A DNA stretch of 64,000 nucleotides from Pegoplata infirma (taxonomy: Eukaryota > Arthropoda > Insecta > Diptera > Anthomyiidae): NCBI GenBank assembly GCA_963921195.1, contig OY992540.1:15631136-15695135 (forward strand). The letters are read 5' to 3'. The notes beneath the pieces are model-generated. The model was not told the DNA's origin, ran no database searches, and saw only the letters and a program-made list of their open reading frames with translations. The translations under genes were made by a program, and so were the position numbers. This document shows positions 44,681-56,062 of this stretch, piece by piece (position 1 is the stretch's first letter; the number at the start of each line of letters is the position of its first letter).

Positions 44681-45456
44681 TGTCACTATTGTACCACACT
44701 GTGGTACAGGGTATAATGAGTTTGTGCTGATGTTTGTAACTACCCGAAATATTGGTCCTAGACCCACATTCAAGCATACCGATCGACTCAAAATAACTTG
44801 TTGAGTCGATTTAGCGATGTCCGTTCGTCCGTCTGTCTGCCCATGTAAACGGTGTAAACACGATACAGGTCGTAATTTTTAACCAATTGACTTGAAATTT
44901 GAAACTTAAGCCTCTTTTGCACCAAGAACGAAGCCAATTGAAATTGTAAAAAATCGGTCCATATTTAGACCTAGCCCCCATACAAAGGTCCTCTTTAGTT
45001 TTGAATCAAATGACTCTAATAACCGTACTATAATAGGTTTCGTTATGGCACGTATCGGATCAGTTCTTCTTGTAGCCCCCATACAAACCACCTTCCCGAT
45101 TTTCACATAAATCTCTCAAATTATATGAAAAGAGAAAATAATGTATTAAAATTTTTTATGTGTATGTTAAACGCGTACTTAAATAACCTTATCAAATCTG
45201 ATTATCATCGGACCATTTTTGGACTTAGGCCCCCCATGTGAAAATTTCACCCGAAATTCAGTTAAAGCGGTTTATTCTCAACAAAAAGAAGCATATTTCA
45301 CTCAAATTTGATTTGTGAGTGTTAAAGAGTATTAAAGATTTGACAAAATATATATCTAACCAGTCCATGTGTGAACTTGGGACCCATATTTCGATAAACT
45401 CTGGTGTAGGGTATTATATGGTCGGTCTTGACTGACTATAATTTTCTTACTTGTTT
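44681..45456 (-). mobile_element. mini-me-like repeat, variant 2 (minus orientation)
   Basis: On the plus strand it starts TTGTACCACACTGTGGTACA then GGGTATAATGAG, and AACTACCCGAAATATTGGTC. It has GTCCGTTCGTCCGTCTGTCTG (44819-44839) and ends GGTGTAGGGTATTATATGG then TCTTACTTGTT. It is the inverse of 14424-15105 and keeps the microsatellite. Confidence 0.75.
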
Positions 45457-45484
45457 TTCTATGAGAAAACTCTGATGTTTTTTC

Positions 45485-46160
45485 AACACTCAAAAAATGT
45501 CGGTTAAACTAACTTGACCCCAAGTATTTTGAGTAAAAACAACTGTTAAAAACAACTGCAAAATACAACTGCAAAAAAATAACTGTTAAAAAACAACTGC
45601 AAAAAACAACTGTCGTGATTTTGCAGAAAATTTAGTTGACTTTAAACGACTTTATTTGAATGTTTTGATCGTTTTACTGCAGAAAATATAACAAAATTCA
45701 CAAGGTTTTGAGAATAAGAAAATCCCGAAGACTTTTAAGACTTTTCCGTAAGTTTTGACAACTTTTCCTTTAAGAAAACTTCACAGCTAAAAAGCACGTA
45801 TTTTTAAGTCTCTGATTTTCTGAACGCTTTTTCGAACAAGCTCTGATGACATTACCTTATCCAAGATCTCAGAATTATTTGAATTCTTCTTTCTAAAAAT
45901 ATAAAAAAATCCATCGGCCCATTGAACTATTCGTTATAGAAAACCTCAAAGATTCTGTGCAAATTTTCATATAAATTTATGGAGGTCAAAAGAACCTCAT
46001 ACTCAGATTCATTTTTGCTTTAGGGAACCTCTTGATTCAGGAACTTTAATCTCTTTAGAATAAATTCATTATAAATTATCTCATTTTCAGACTTAAGTTA
46101 TAAAAACAACTCTGACGACTTACATTATGGAAATTCTAGTTTTTGTACTGAATTTTCGAA
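45485..46160. repeat. AACAACTG cluster and decayed periodic sequence
   Basis: 45535-45615 has about six AAAACAACTG(C/T) motifs. The rest is degenerate, with weak TCTGA-containing periodicity. No gene. Confidence 0.45.
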
Positions 46161-46185
46161 TAAAACATTTTTTTATATTGAAATG

Positions 46186-46295
46186 TTCAGTACAATCAGT
46201 ACATATTTTAAAAAATCAGTACAAATCAGTACAACTTTTTTTTGATCAGTACACGTGATCAAAAATCAATACATGTACTGATCAAATCAGTACGA
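46186..46295. repeat. ATCAGTAC cluster
   Basis: The octamer ATCAGTAC or its inverse GTACTGAT recurs at least eight times in about 110 bases, with irregular spacing. Confidence 0.75.
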
Positions 46296-46356
46296 ATGGT
46301 GAGCCTAATCATAGGACAAGTACAAATATTTAAGAAATATTTTCTTAAACTTTGAA

Positions 46357-46462
46357 CGCCTTTTAAAAGGAAACAGGATCACGAAATAGAAAACTGTAAA
46401 TGCAGTTTTACTACATTTACTCTATAGTTTCAAATGTATATTATCCAGTTCGTGTTTAAGGA
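46357..46462 (-). repeat. right arm of a 2-kb inverted repeat
   Basis: GGAAACAGGATCACGAAAT then AACTGTAAATGCAGTTTTAC is inverse to 44502-44607. The arms enclose a mini-me copy and periodic repeats. Confidence 0.7.
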
Positions 46463-46489
46463 CTAATTTTTTTTTTGTCGAACGAGGAA

Positions 46490-46610
46490 ATTGATCTTAT
46501 AAGAGTTTCAATGCATGTTTTGCGAATTTTAATTGATATTTCTCGAATTTCAATTGATCTTTAACGAATTACAATTGATCTTGTTCGATTTTCTATAAAT
46601 TTTTAACGTG
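46490..46610 (+). repeat. degenerate AATTGATCTTTNNCGAATT repeat
   Basis: About five irregular copies of a roughly 21-bp unit. The same unit in either orientation occurs at 43140-43215, 43640-43740, 44445-44470, 48715-49045, 53640-53950 and 54220-54400. Confidence 0.6.
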
Positions 46611-46619
46611 TAACATCTG

Positions 46620-47247
46620 GAAATGGTGTAAGAGTTTAACTTAAAAAAATAGTATTATTTCTCTATATCTTTTCATGTCCTTTTGGTTTACAACATGGCC
46701 GAAAAAAAGGAAGACAAAAAACTTTTCATTCCATAAAAAACTATAGCATTCCAAATTAATTGCACTTTCTGCTTTTTGCTCACCAAACATCCTAATGCAA
46801 CTACATTTATCAATTTAATTAGTATTCTCTTCAGTGTCTTCATTAATCTCTTACAATCAAAATTGAAATTTTGTAACCCAAATGTTGGGTTAGTTAAGTG
46901 GTTTGTCATTTGTGTGGTACATTTTACGATGTCACCACATTCTTCAATGGTTACTGGAACATTTCAGCTAATGTCCTTAAAATAACAGGAAATTAAAAAC
47001 AGAAATAATTTAAATGCAAAATCGATATTTTCTTAACACGAAAATGTAAATGACAGTATTCAGTACACAAAATTCAAATTATATAATTTAAAATCATCTT
47101 CATTTAAACTTTATACAACAACCAAAAAAAAACTTTGCAGTGTTTAAGGATTCAAATGAACTTTTGTCCTGTTTTATTTTACAAACACACACACACACAA
47201 GCACATATAAACGTTTTTTATTTAACTTTTGACCAAAAATTTTGTGC
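46620..47247. other. unassigned
   Basis: Slightly less A+T-rich, with two overlapping short open frames on opposite strands and an (AC)n run at 47188-47199. No recognisable gene. Confidence 0.4.
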
Positions 47248-47255
47248 TGTATAAG

Positions 47256-48458
47256 CAGTGTTGCCATATATCAAGATTTCCCTTTTTTTGCAAGTTTTTT
47301 GAGATGCTAAAAAGATTTGAAGATTTTTTCTAAAAAAATAAGTTTTTTGGAAAATAATAAAGTTTTTTCAAGTTTTTCTTAACTAGTTAAAAAATACAAA
47401 AAGCATCGTTTTTTTTTGTAAATACCCGAAATATTGGTCGTAGACCAATCTTTTAGTATACCGACCGATTCAGAATCACTATCTGATTTGACTTAGCGTG
47501 TCCGTCCTTCAGTCTATGTAAACGGTTACAATTAAATACGTCTTTATTCTATGAAAATATGAGATATTCGATTACAATTTTGTTTTTAGCTTGGTAACCT
47601 TATTAAATCCATTTAAAATCAGACCATTCTTTGACTTGGCCGCCATATGAAAATTCCACACGATATTCACTTAAATCTGTAAGTTGCCAACATAGAATAA
47701 TTTTTCTCTTAAATTGTTGCACTAATAAAAGATTTTACCACATATAGATCCAATCCATCATATATTGTCGAGCATGCACCGGTGTTTGATATTTGCTTAC
47801 TGTGTAGAATTTTCTGAGCCTTCATAAGTTATGACTCTTTCAAGGCTCCAAAAAATTAATAGAACGCTCGACATTTGGATTCCTGAAAGATTCATGTTTG
47901 ACTCTTAATTCTGGATATGTAAGGAAAGAATACGAACATATATTTTTCAGAATCTTTTATAAGTCATATAAGGCCCCTGTAGGTTAGTTGGTAGCATGCT
48001 AGCCTATGAAACAGGGGGTCGTGGGTTCGATTTCCACTAAACCCTTGGTCGATTTCGATACAACGAGACGACGGTCATTGTAACCAGTTCTCGGTTAGGT
48101 TTAATTAATTATTAAAAATGATTTGTAATTAAATTGCGAAAACTAAATAAAAACTGATCGTTGGATTAAAATTATTATTACGATATTATAAGAGCGCTAA
48201 GAAAAAGGGATTATGTTTTCTGAACGTCTAAGAACTCTTTTATGAGTCTTTTCGAGCTCCAAATGAACGCTTGGTTGTTTTTTTTATTATTTTTTTACAC
48301 TTGATATAAAAAATGAATTGATAATACATAATGAAAATACATAATGAATTAATTTTGAATTTTTTCAATACTTTTGTAAAAAAAAGATTTTTTCACAAAA
48401 AAAAAGTTTTTTTTTCAGAAATAAAAAGTTTTTTTCAAAAAAATATATGGCAACACTG
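47256..48458. mobile_element. hAT-like element, TSD TGTATAAG, carrying a SINE
   Basis: The ends are CAGTGTTGCCATATATC and the inverse ATATATGGCAACACTG. CAGTGTTGCCA is a classic hAT terminus. TGTATAAG is duplicated exactly (47248-47255 and 48459-48466). The subterminal regions are rich in AAGTTTTTT. Inside are a decayed mini-me fragment (47405-47800) and a SINE (47973-48153). No transposase. Confidence 0.88.
47973..48153 (+). mobile_element. tRNA-derived SINE, copy 1, nearly full length
   Basis: The 5' part is tRNA-like: GCCCCTGTAGGTTAGTTGG then TAGCATGCTAGCC holds an A box (TAGGTTAGTTGG), and GTGGGTTCGATTTCCAC holds a B box. These would form an internal RNA polymerase III promoter. A tRNA-unrelated body follows (CAACGAGACGACGGTCATTG, TTCTCGGTTAGGTTTAATT) and an A-rich tail (AACTAAATAAAAA). 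A second copy is at 43847-43995. It is not a functional tRNA: the acceptor and anticodon arms are not intact. Confidence 0.82.
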
Positions 48459-48714
48459 TGTATAAGAGACTTTCAATTGTATCTCTTTAGTATACGTACT
48501 TATACGTATGAGATTGTGCATGTGAATTTGTGAATTTTAAGCTTGCACTTATAGGCACGTTGCCAATATTTACAGAATACATTTATTCGTATACACTTAA
48601 AGAAATTTAAAGGAAAAATTTTATTTGGAAAATTCAAAAAAAAAAAATAAAGTGGCAGCAAGTTAGAGCTCTTCTTAGGAATTAGTTTCATAAAGATTAT
48701 GACAATTCAACTAT

Positions 48715-49045
48715 CCTTTGAAAATGATTTCACTGATATCAATTGAAATTCGGAAAATATCAATTAAAACTAGAAAGAAATTAATTAGAATTTGTAAAAG
48801 ATCAATTGAAATTAGAGTGGGATTAATTTAAATGTGATAATGATCAATAGAAACTCGTAAAAGAAAACAAAAGTTCGGAAAATATCAATTAAAATTTAAA
48901 AGAAATTAATTGAAATTTTTTAAAGATCAATTGAAGTTAGAGAAGAATCAATTGAAATACGAAAATTATCAATTGAAACTCGTAAAAGATCTACTAAAAT
49001 TTTAAAATTATAAAATACAGTTTGTAAAAGATCAATTGTAATTTG
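48715..49045 (-). repeat. degenerate 20-21-bp AAGATCAATTGAAAT array
   Basis: About fifteen irregular copies of (A/G)ATCAATTGAAATT(C/A)G(A/G)AAA. It is the inverse orientation of the unit at 46490-46610. Confidence 0.65.
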
Positions 49046-49156
49046 AATTAAAAATCAAAGATTTCATTTTGAGAAATATTATACTAGCTCAAGGTAAAAT
49101 TTCTTTTATATTGTCAAGGTTACAATTTTCAAGAAACTATTTATAAAGTTCTTTGC

Positions 49157-50222
49157 TTTAAATTGATTGGTTTTGTTATTTTGCAAGACTTACTCAACAC
49201 GTACTTCGGAATTTGTCAGATTTCATTGTTAGCAAATTGACAATTGTTAGTGGCAAAACATAAAGTCTTATATTCGTATGTAAGTAGACATAATTAGAAT
49301 TTATGTATTAAATAGACAACATAATACAGCTCTTAATTTCACACGAAATGTCAATATCATCTTAAGAGAAATATGACCTTGAGCTAGAATAATCTTTCTC
49401 AAAATAGAATTTTATATAAATTCTCATTATGTCTACTTACATACGAATATAAGACTTTATGTTTTGCTACTAACGATTACACAGGTTGACAAAATTTTAC
49501 CTTTTTCAATTTGCCTGACCTTTGACAACTGATTTATATGGATTTTAGTGTGCTGATTCCGAATCAGCTATCCAATTGTTTCCATCAGCTCGCGTTCGCG
49601 AGCAATTTGCTGTTAAAGAGTCGAAAAAGTGCGTTTTTTACCAATTTTGCTTGGCTATAATTTCCAAAAAAAATTTTAGTGCCTCAGTTTTAAACACGAA
49701 CTTAACTATATTGGATGCCAGGATTCCAAAACTGGTATTAGCTTTTTTCTGACAGATTTAGTTTTCGAGTTATTAAAAAGGGCATAAATATTTAGACAAA
49801 ATTAACGAGGGAATAAACTTAAAAATTTTATTTTAGCGATATCTCCAAAACTAAAGATGACTTAACATAAGTAAGAACATTTTTGGAATCAGCATATCCA
49901 ACACACCTAAAATTGTCATTCACTTTTTGGATGTAAGACAAGTGTTGGTAAATATGGACTCACAAACATGCCAAAAACAGCCTATTTTCAAAGTTTCCTT
50001 AGGCTATATCTCGAAAACTAGAGCTGACCGAAAAAAACGGTAGCCAGATTTGAAATCAGCGTACCCCTAATACCCAAAATTATCTATCAGAACCCGGGCA
50101 AAAAAAAAGTGTTGCCCTGTGTTATTAATTCGCTAAATACTGTTGACAATGAAATCTGAGAAATTCCGAAATACGTGTCGAGTAAGTCGTGCAAAAGATC
50201 AAACCAATAAATTTAGAACAAA
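49157..50222. mobile_element. inverted-repeat element, about 1.07 kb, with nested MITE
   Basis: The left arm has ATTGGTTTTGTTATTTTGCA, GACTTACTCAACACGTACTT and CGGAATTTGTCAGATTTCAT. The right arm is the inverse, with one or two changes per 20 bases. A third, partial copy of the arm (GACACGTCTTCGGAATTTG) is at 22828. A MITE is nested near the left end. Between the arms are GC-richer words but no reading frame. Confidence 0.65.
49240..49488. mobile_element. nested hairpin MITE GTTAGTGGCAAAACAT
   Basis: The left arm GTTAGTGGCAAAACATAAAG continues TCTTATATTCGTATGTAAG; the right arm is its inverse ending TTTTGCTACTAAC. The arms are about 50 bp and nearly identical. No coding capacity. Confidence 0.75.
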
Positions 50223-50488
50223 CAACTTTATAATTTTTTTTTTTGAAAAAGAATAATCTTTCTCAAAATAGAATTTTAAAGATTGAATAATAAATAATTT
50301 TTATTAATTTAAAAATTTGAACAGAATTCAAAGATTGCAATAGAAATTTATGAGGGAGTCTAGTGGAAGTATTGGGACACAAAATAAATAATAAAATTGA
50401 AACTCAAACTTTTTGGTTTTATTTCGTATGACTTTAAGCATAACTAAAACAAAACCGATCAAAAGAATTATAAAATTCAAATGAAATT

Positions 50489-51496
50489 AAACAAGTAGGA
50501 AAGTTAAATTCGGAATTCCCCCAAAACGGCCTCATTAAGTGATAGTAAATATTCTAACGTGAAAAAAATTAAAAATTTTGATTAGAAATATTTTTTAATA
50601 AAAAACTTTTTTTTTAGCCATTTTTTGTAAAAAAAATACTACACTCAAAAAATTATGTACGTAAATTCCACTGAATATTCACTTAAAACAAATGAAATTT
50701 TACTTAAAAACCATTCCACTGTTTTTTCATTTAAAATAAAATCATATTACAGTCAATTTTTAATGTTATTTTATGACTAACCAACACGTTAAAAAATTAA
50801 TGATTAATCACTTACTTTGTATTGAAAAACATTAAAACTGTAGAAGAAATTTTTTACTGCCAAAATTTAATGTAACGGAATATTCATTTTTAAGACAGTA
50901 AATTATTTTCTTTAAACTACAGAAATAGTTGAAAATTAGAAATCCTTATAAAATAAGTGATTTTTATTTTAAAATAACTTTACTGATTACATTTTAAAAT
51001 AACCTAGGAATGACATAATTTTCTTAGTGTATTTTTTTTAGTGTAAAAATCTTTTTGAGTGACAAAAAAACATTGTAAAATATTTTTGTGACTTAAAAAT
51101 GATTTTGAAACGTTTAACGGTTTTTCAACACGTGAAACCAATCTGAAATTCACCATTTTGCTAATAACTTTTGAACCGCTTGACCGATTTTGCGAAAACT
51201 TCTGCTTTTAACTTCTGAACCACTAGACCGATTTCGCTAAATTTCAATAACAACCTGACCAGGTAAATCACCAACATATATGCCAAATTCAGCCGCCTCT
51301 GTAAAGTCTTTCAAAAGTTAGCGTTTTTTCAACAGACAGACGGACGGACAGACGGACATCTGTAAATCGTGTTAAAATCAATCGAGGATCATGAATATAT
51401 ATACTTTATAGGGTCCTAGACCAATATTTTGAGGTGTTACAGACGGGATGACAAAATTATATATACCCTCTATCACTTGAGTGGATGATATAAAAA
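50489..51496 (+). mobile_element. mini-me copy with a nested element
   Basis: Begins AACAAGTAGGAAAGTTAAAT. The interior contains CAACCTGACCAGGTAAAT as in copy 1. The microsatellite GACGGACGGACAGACGG is at about 51340, then ATCGAGGATCATGAATATAT, and the end is ATACCCTCTATCACTTGAG then GTGGATGATATAAAA. A 388-bp TA-flanked element is inside. Confidence 0.75.
50642..51029. mobile_element. TA-flanked MITE CACTCAAAAAATTATGT / ACATAATTTTCTTAGTG
   Basis: TA lies on both sides (50640-50641 and 51030-51031). The terminal 17 bases are inverse with one change. The interior is A+T-rich. Inserted in mini-me sequence. Its first 17 bases equal those of family H at 19736, but the interior differs. Confidence 0.7.
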
Positions 51497-52087
51497 ATGC
51501 TCAATTGGAGTTCGAAAGATATAATCTAAAATTCAAAAATGCCAAATTTAAATGAGCCAATCTGAAAATGATCTATTGAAGTTCTGAAATAATTAATTGA
51601 AAAAATTGTAAAAGATCAATTCAAATTCGAAAAAGATTAAATGATATTTGAAAAAACCAATTCACTTGAAATCAAGGTTGGCAATCGAAACGGTATCGAT
51701 ATCGGTATTGGTATCGTTTTTTATTTTATTGCGGTATCGGTATCGATTACGGTATCTGAGAGGAATCGGTTACGGTAATATCGATACCGAAACGTCAATA
51801 CCGGTACGTACCGGTATTATTAAAAAAAATAAAAAAAAACGTATTAAAACTAAGGGCACTAGGGCGTCCTGTCAAATCTAAACTTTCTAATTTCGTTCCG
51901 TAATACCTGCCAAACGATGGCCACAGAAAATCTGATTGTGGAAAAATTAAGAAAAAATTTGAAATATTCAAAATATCAAAGTTTGAAAATATTCCAAAAC
52001 AGCGATTTTGTTCCACAGATGCTGATTTTCAAATACAAACATTTTTGTTTAACCAAGTTCGCTTCAAAAGTTGGAAGATGATAAGTA

Positions 52088-52591
52088 CACAGAAAAAAAC
52101 TAATTGTTATATTGACCCAAATATTTGTGAATACAATTAAGTTTTTCACTGAAAGTGCTCCTATACGGAAATTTGTGATATCAACTAACGTTTGTAAATA
52201 TTGATTGTTGAAAAAAAATGTAAAAAAAAAATAATAAACGAGTTTGTAATAGTTCTCTAAAATTATTATTTGTATTGACAATCGTACAAAATCTTAATTT
52301 TTTTTCAACAAAGAAATTCAACAAACACAAACAGAATTTGTTGATCTGACAAACGTAAAAAATTTCATTTTTTTTTCAACAAAGAAATCCAACAAACACA
52401 AAAACTATTTGTTGACATGATAAAATAATTTTGAAATAAAATTACTTGACTGAGTTTGTTGAAAACAAAATCGATGTTTTGTATTATAGATTAACAGGCG
52501 GCCGTTTTTATTAAATGTTTGGTTGATATCATGTTTGGTTGATTTACAATTGCTGTTTGTTGATTTAAATTTTACGATTTTATTTTCTGAG
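52088..52591. mobile_element. CACAGAAAAAAA TIR element, copy 3
   Basis: The left end is CACAGAAAAAAACTAATTG and the right end is TTTTATTTTCTGAG, with TA on both flanks (52086-52087 and 52592-52593). The interior has repeated ATTCAACAAACACAAA and TTTGTTGAT motifs. Nested in the hAT element. No gene. Confidence 0.65.
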
Positions 52592-52609
52592 TATGTTATG
52601 TTAAAAATA

Positions 52610-52671
52610 TTAAAAAATATATTTTTTAAGCGCATATTTTAGGTTTTATAGTGCATGAAAATCTCTTCCCT
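52610..52671. mobile_element. truncated end of the 8033-8586 MITE family
   Basis: GCGCATATTTTAGG then GTGCATGAAAATCTCTTCCC closely resembles the right end at 8530-8586. The other end is missing. Confidence 0.65.
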
Positions 52672-52837
52672 ACTGATTGATCGGGTCTGTGGACTAACAT
52701 CACGTTTTTAAAATTTTTTAAATGTTTTTCCCATAAAGTAAGCAAAAAAGCCTAATTTTTTACCTGGATTTGTACAAAAAATTTAGGAAAAATATTCTTG
52801 TTTATTTTTGAAAAATTTCACAAAATTTAAAACAAGT

Positions 52838-53260
52838 GAGAGTAAGTAATAAATTTGGCTGCGCCGAATACCTTCTAACATGTGCAAAAATTGTAAATCC
52901 TACTTGCGATAAATATTAACAAACAAATTATTTTGTATGTCAGAACCCACAAAAGGGGGCGGGACTAGAAAACTGTAATATTTCTTATCCCCTTAATCCG
53001 AGTACAGGATTTTGAAGTTACTCCACAGACGACCTACATTTATAGTGTCTTAGAATCGATAATGAATAAACAATAAGTATATAGCTTAAAGAACAAGGAA
53101 TTCAAGTGCCTTTTATTCTAAAATTGAGCTTACATATTGAGCACAAGGGCTTGAAAGTTATACAGAGAAGGTGTAACAGAGTGGTGTAAGGTATGAAAAA
53201 AATATAATAGTTAAGTTAGATAGACTTAGCCGAATATATGAATACCATCTACAATGCATA
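52838..53260 (+). mobile_element. mini-me remnants
   Basis: AACAAGTGAGAGTAAGTAAT then GGCTGCGCCGAATACC at 52840-52875, TGTCTTAGAATCGAT near 53045, and GTGTAACAGAGTGGTGTAAG then ATGAATACCATCTACAATGC to 53260. Strongly decayed. Confidence 0.5.
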
Positions 53261-53669
53261 GTGCCTAAAATTAATTTGAGTAGGAAATTACTTTTTTTTA
53301 AGTTTATAAATAAAATATTCGTTAATTTTTGACATGAATACATTTTACGAAAACCAAAGGAAAACACTGTGCTCTCAACGAAAATTAAAATCTATTAATC
53401 ATGCGCAATTTTATAAGTACGATTTTTCATTTACAAAATTACTATTTACAAATTTTTATTAAAATTTGTTTTTTTTTTAAACATGGTTTTTTAAGAAAAA
53501 CCGATTCAATACCGGTACGTACCGATACTGAAGGAAAAGGTTTTGGATACCGGTATCCGATACCAAAACTAGGTTTCGGTATTCTTATCGGTACCGGTAT
53601 TAAATTTAAAGGGTTTTGAAACGGATAACGGTATTGAAATGGTATCGATTGCCAACATTGTTTGAAATC

Positions 53670-54420
53670 AATTAAAATTTGAAAATTATTTTTTTCTTCA
53701 ATTTTTCAAAAGACTAAAGAGTTTTCTCTTTGTAGTCGAAAATGTTAAACAGATCTCAACTTTGTGATTAACTAAAATTCAAAACTGGTGAATTGAAATC
53801 CAAAAAAAAAAAGCAATGGAAGATCGAAAATGATCAATTATAATTTAAAATAGATCAATTCATATGCTGCCAATTAAAACCTAAAAGTGATCAATTGAAA
53901 TTTTAACTCGATAAATATCAATTAAATTCGAGAAATATTTTTCAAAATTAGAGAATCCTAACAAAATTCGTAAACGTTCAACTGCATTCTTAAAGAGATA
54001 AATTTGTACATCCCCAGCCAGAAATTTCCAACGATAAAAAAAACAAGTTAGTGGGAGGGGTCTCAGTAGGGGTGCTGAGGGATACCATTGCCCTCGCGAT
54101 ATATGTTTACTAAATAATTTATTATGCTTTTTGCACTTTAGTAATACCATTTCATCATTATTTGAATCTTTATTTTTTAGTTCAACGCCCACAAAAAGGG
54201 GCGGGCCAAAACGAAGCTTTGAATTTCAATTGTTCTCTAGAAATTTCAATTCAGCTTTCACGAATTTCAATAATTTTATTCCAATTTCACTTGATTTTTT
54301 TTTTTTTTTTTTGTATCATCAAATTTTAACTTCAGTTTTTTTAAATTTCAGATAGAATTTTCGAATTTCTAATAAAATCTTCGAATTTTAATTGTTTACT
54401 TATGATTTTTTTGGAAAATG
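53670..54420. repeat. degenerate AATCAATTNAAATT repeats; otherwise unassigned
   Basis: 53800-53950 and 54220-54400 carry the CAATTGATC-type unit in opposite orientations. The GC-richer piece at 54040-54100 is unassigned. No gene. Confidence 0.45.
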
Positions 54421-55009
54421 GTGTAATTACTGTACATTTTTTAAGTGTATGCACATTTATTCGTTGAAATATCTGTGTTAAATTGCTGTTTTTAGTTTCA
54501 GTCTTTTCTTTTTGTTAACAAGCTATTTTATGTTTCTTTTGTTGTGCATTTTATCGGTGTTTTTTTTTTTATGAGAAAAAAATTTCGCCATCCATTAACA
54601 CTGGCTTAACAAAATTCTTTTTTATTGTACAATACATGTATAATACTTTCGGTTTTTGTAAAGTTTAAAAATGAAATCAGTGGACCAATTTAAAAATTAA
54701 AAGTTGACAGGACACCTAAGCCTCGAATTACGATGTTAAGTAAAACCATAATAAGTTGGTCGGTATTAAGTGAAATTCAGTGGTCATACTAAATTCAGTT
54801 TTAGAAATAATTTTTTGAATTTTTTGTCTACAAAAAAAAAAAAAAAATAACCAACACAAGTAGGTAAAAACTAATGACTTTTCTTAAAAAATGCAAACAA
54901 TTAAAAAAAAAAAATGCCTGCGAAATTTGTACTCTTGCCCAAAATATTAAACCATGATAATGTTTTGCGGAAGATTTGGCAGTACTTGCCAAAGCAAAGT
55001 TTTTTTAGA
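54421..55009. other. unassigned
   Basis: A+T-rich. 54925-55000 (CCCAAAATATTAAACCATGA) resembles 17685-17760, a weak dispersed repeat. Confidence 0.4.
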
Positions 55010-55200
55010 AAAAAATAATGTTATATTACTTTGCTATTCCATGCAAAACGAATTGAAATATCAGTCGAGGACCCCATTAAAAAACCAAAAGTGCTGTACA
55101 TTTCGTAAGTAAGTGCAAAAATAAGTGCAAAAAAGTGTTTTTACATTTTGGAGAGTATAAAAGATTCGGCACCAAAGAATATAACACTCTCACTTGTTTT
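55010..55200 (-). mobile_element. mini-me remnant (minus orientation)
   Basis: ATCAGTCGAGGACCCCATTA, TTTTGGAGAGTATAAAAGATT then CGGCACC and AACACTCTCACTTGTTTT match 6410-6840. The microsatellite is lost. Confidence 0.6.
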
Positions 55201-55264
55201 ATGTACATTTGATAAACAAATGGAAAATTTTGCGAAAAGCTTATACTTGGTGAAAAAGTAGTTT

Positions 55265-56062
55265 TGGTAAAAAAAAAATTATTTATTTTTCACGAAAAAT
55301 TAAATTATTTTAAAAAAAAATTTAATGAACCCAAAATTTTTGGTGAAAAAAAATTTTGATGAAAAAAAGTTTTTGATGAATTTTTTTGATGAAAAGAAAA
55401 ATTTTTTGATGTAAAAAAAAATTGATGAACAAAAATATAAAAAAAAGCTTGGTGAGGAAAAAATTGATAACAAAAAATTTGATAAAAAAAATTTTATAAA
55501 AAAATTGATGAAAAAAATATGATAAAAAGAAATTATGAAAAAAAAAATTTTGATGAAAAAAAAATTTGATAAAAAAAAATTAATGAAAAAAAAAAATTTA
55601 TGAAAAAAAAAAATTGTTGAAAAAGCAAAAAAATTTGATGAAAACAAAAATTTTTATGAAATTTTTTTTTTTTTTATGAAAAAAAAAATTGAAAATTTTG
55701 ATGAAAAAAATTAATAAAAAATTGTTGAAAAAGCAAAACAAAATTGATGAAAACAAAAATTTTTATGAAAAAAAAATTTTTTTGATGAAAAAAAAAAATT
55801 TATGAAAAAAATATGATAAAAAAAAATTTTTGATGAAAAAAAAATTTGGTGAAAAAAAAATTAATGAAAAAAAGAAATTGAAAAAAAAGATGAAAAAACA
55901 AAAAAAAAAATGATGAAAAAATAAGTTGGTGAAAAAAAAAATTGATAAAAAAAAAAATTTGATGAAAAAAAAACTTTGATGAAAAAAAAAATTGATGAAA
56001 AAAAATTGATGGAAAAAAAATTGATGAAAAAAAAAATTGATGAAAAAAAAATTTTTTTTTTT
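55265..56062. repeat. simple A-rich repeat, (GATGAAAAAAAAATTT)n
   Basis: About 800 bases of irregular GATGAAAAAAAAATTT-like units of 14-20 bp. It creates a long Phe/Ile-rich open frame on the minus strand that is an artefact of composition. Confidence 0.85.

Larger units (their letters stand above)
51673..53660. mobile_element. hAT-like element with GGTATCG subterminal repeats
   Basis: The ends are CAAGGTTGGCAATCGAAAC and the inverse GTATCGATTGCCAACATTG. Flanks are CTTGAAAT (51665-51672) and TTTGAAAT (53661-53668), an 8-bp duplication with one change. About 140 bases at each end are packed with GGTATCG(A/G)TA and ACCGGTACGTACCGGT words in both orientations, a plausible transposase-binding array. 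Nested inside are 52088-52591, a MITE end (52610-52671) and mini-me scraps (52838-53260). No transposase frame. Confidence 0.82.

Noticed and set aside
47973..48045. A functional tRNA gene
   Set aside because: A and B boxes are present, but arms do not fold into a full cloverleaf and the body and tail are those of a SINE.
49561..50110. Possible gene in the GC-richer loop of the 49-50-kb palindrome
   Set aside because: No frame longer than background; words resemble degraded foldback arms.
55300..55647. Phe-rich 115-codon open frame on the minus strand
   Set aside because: Low-complexity A-rich repeat.
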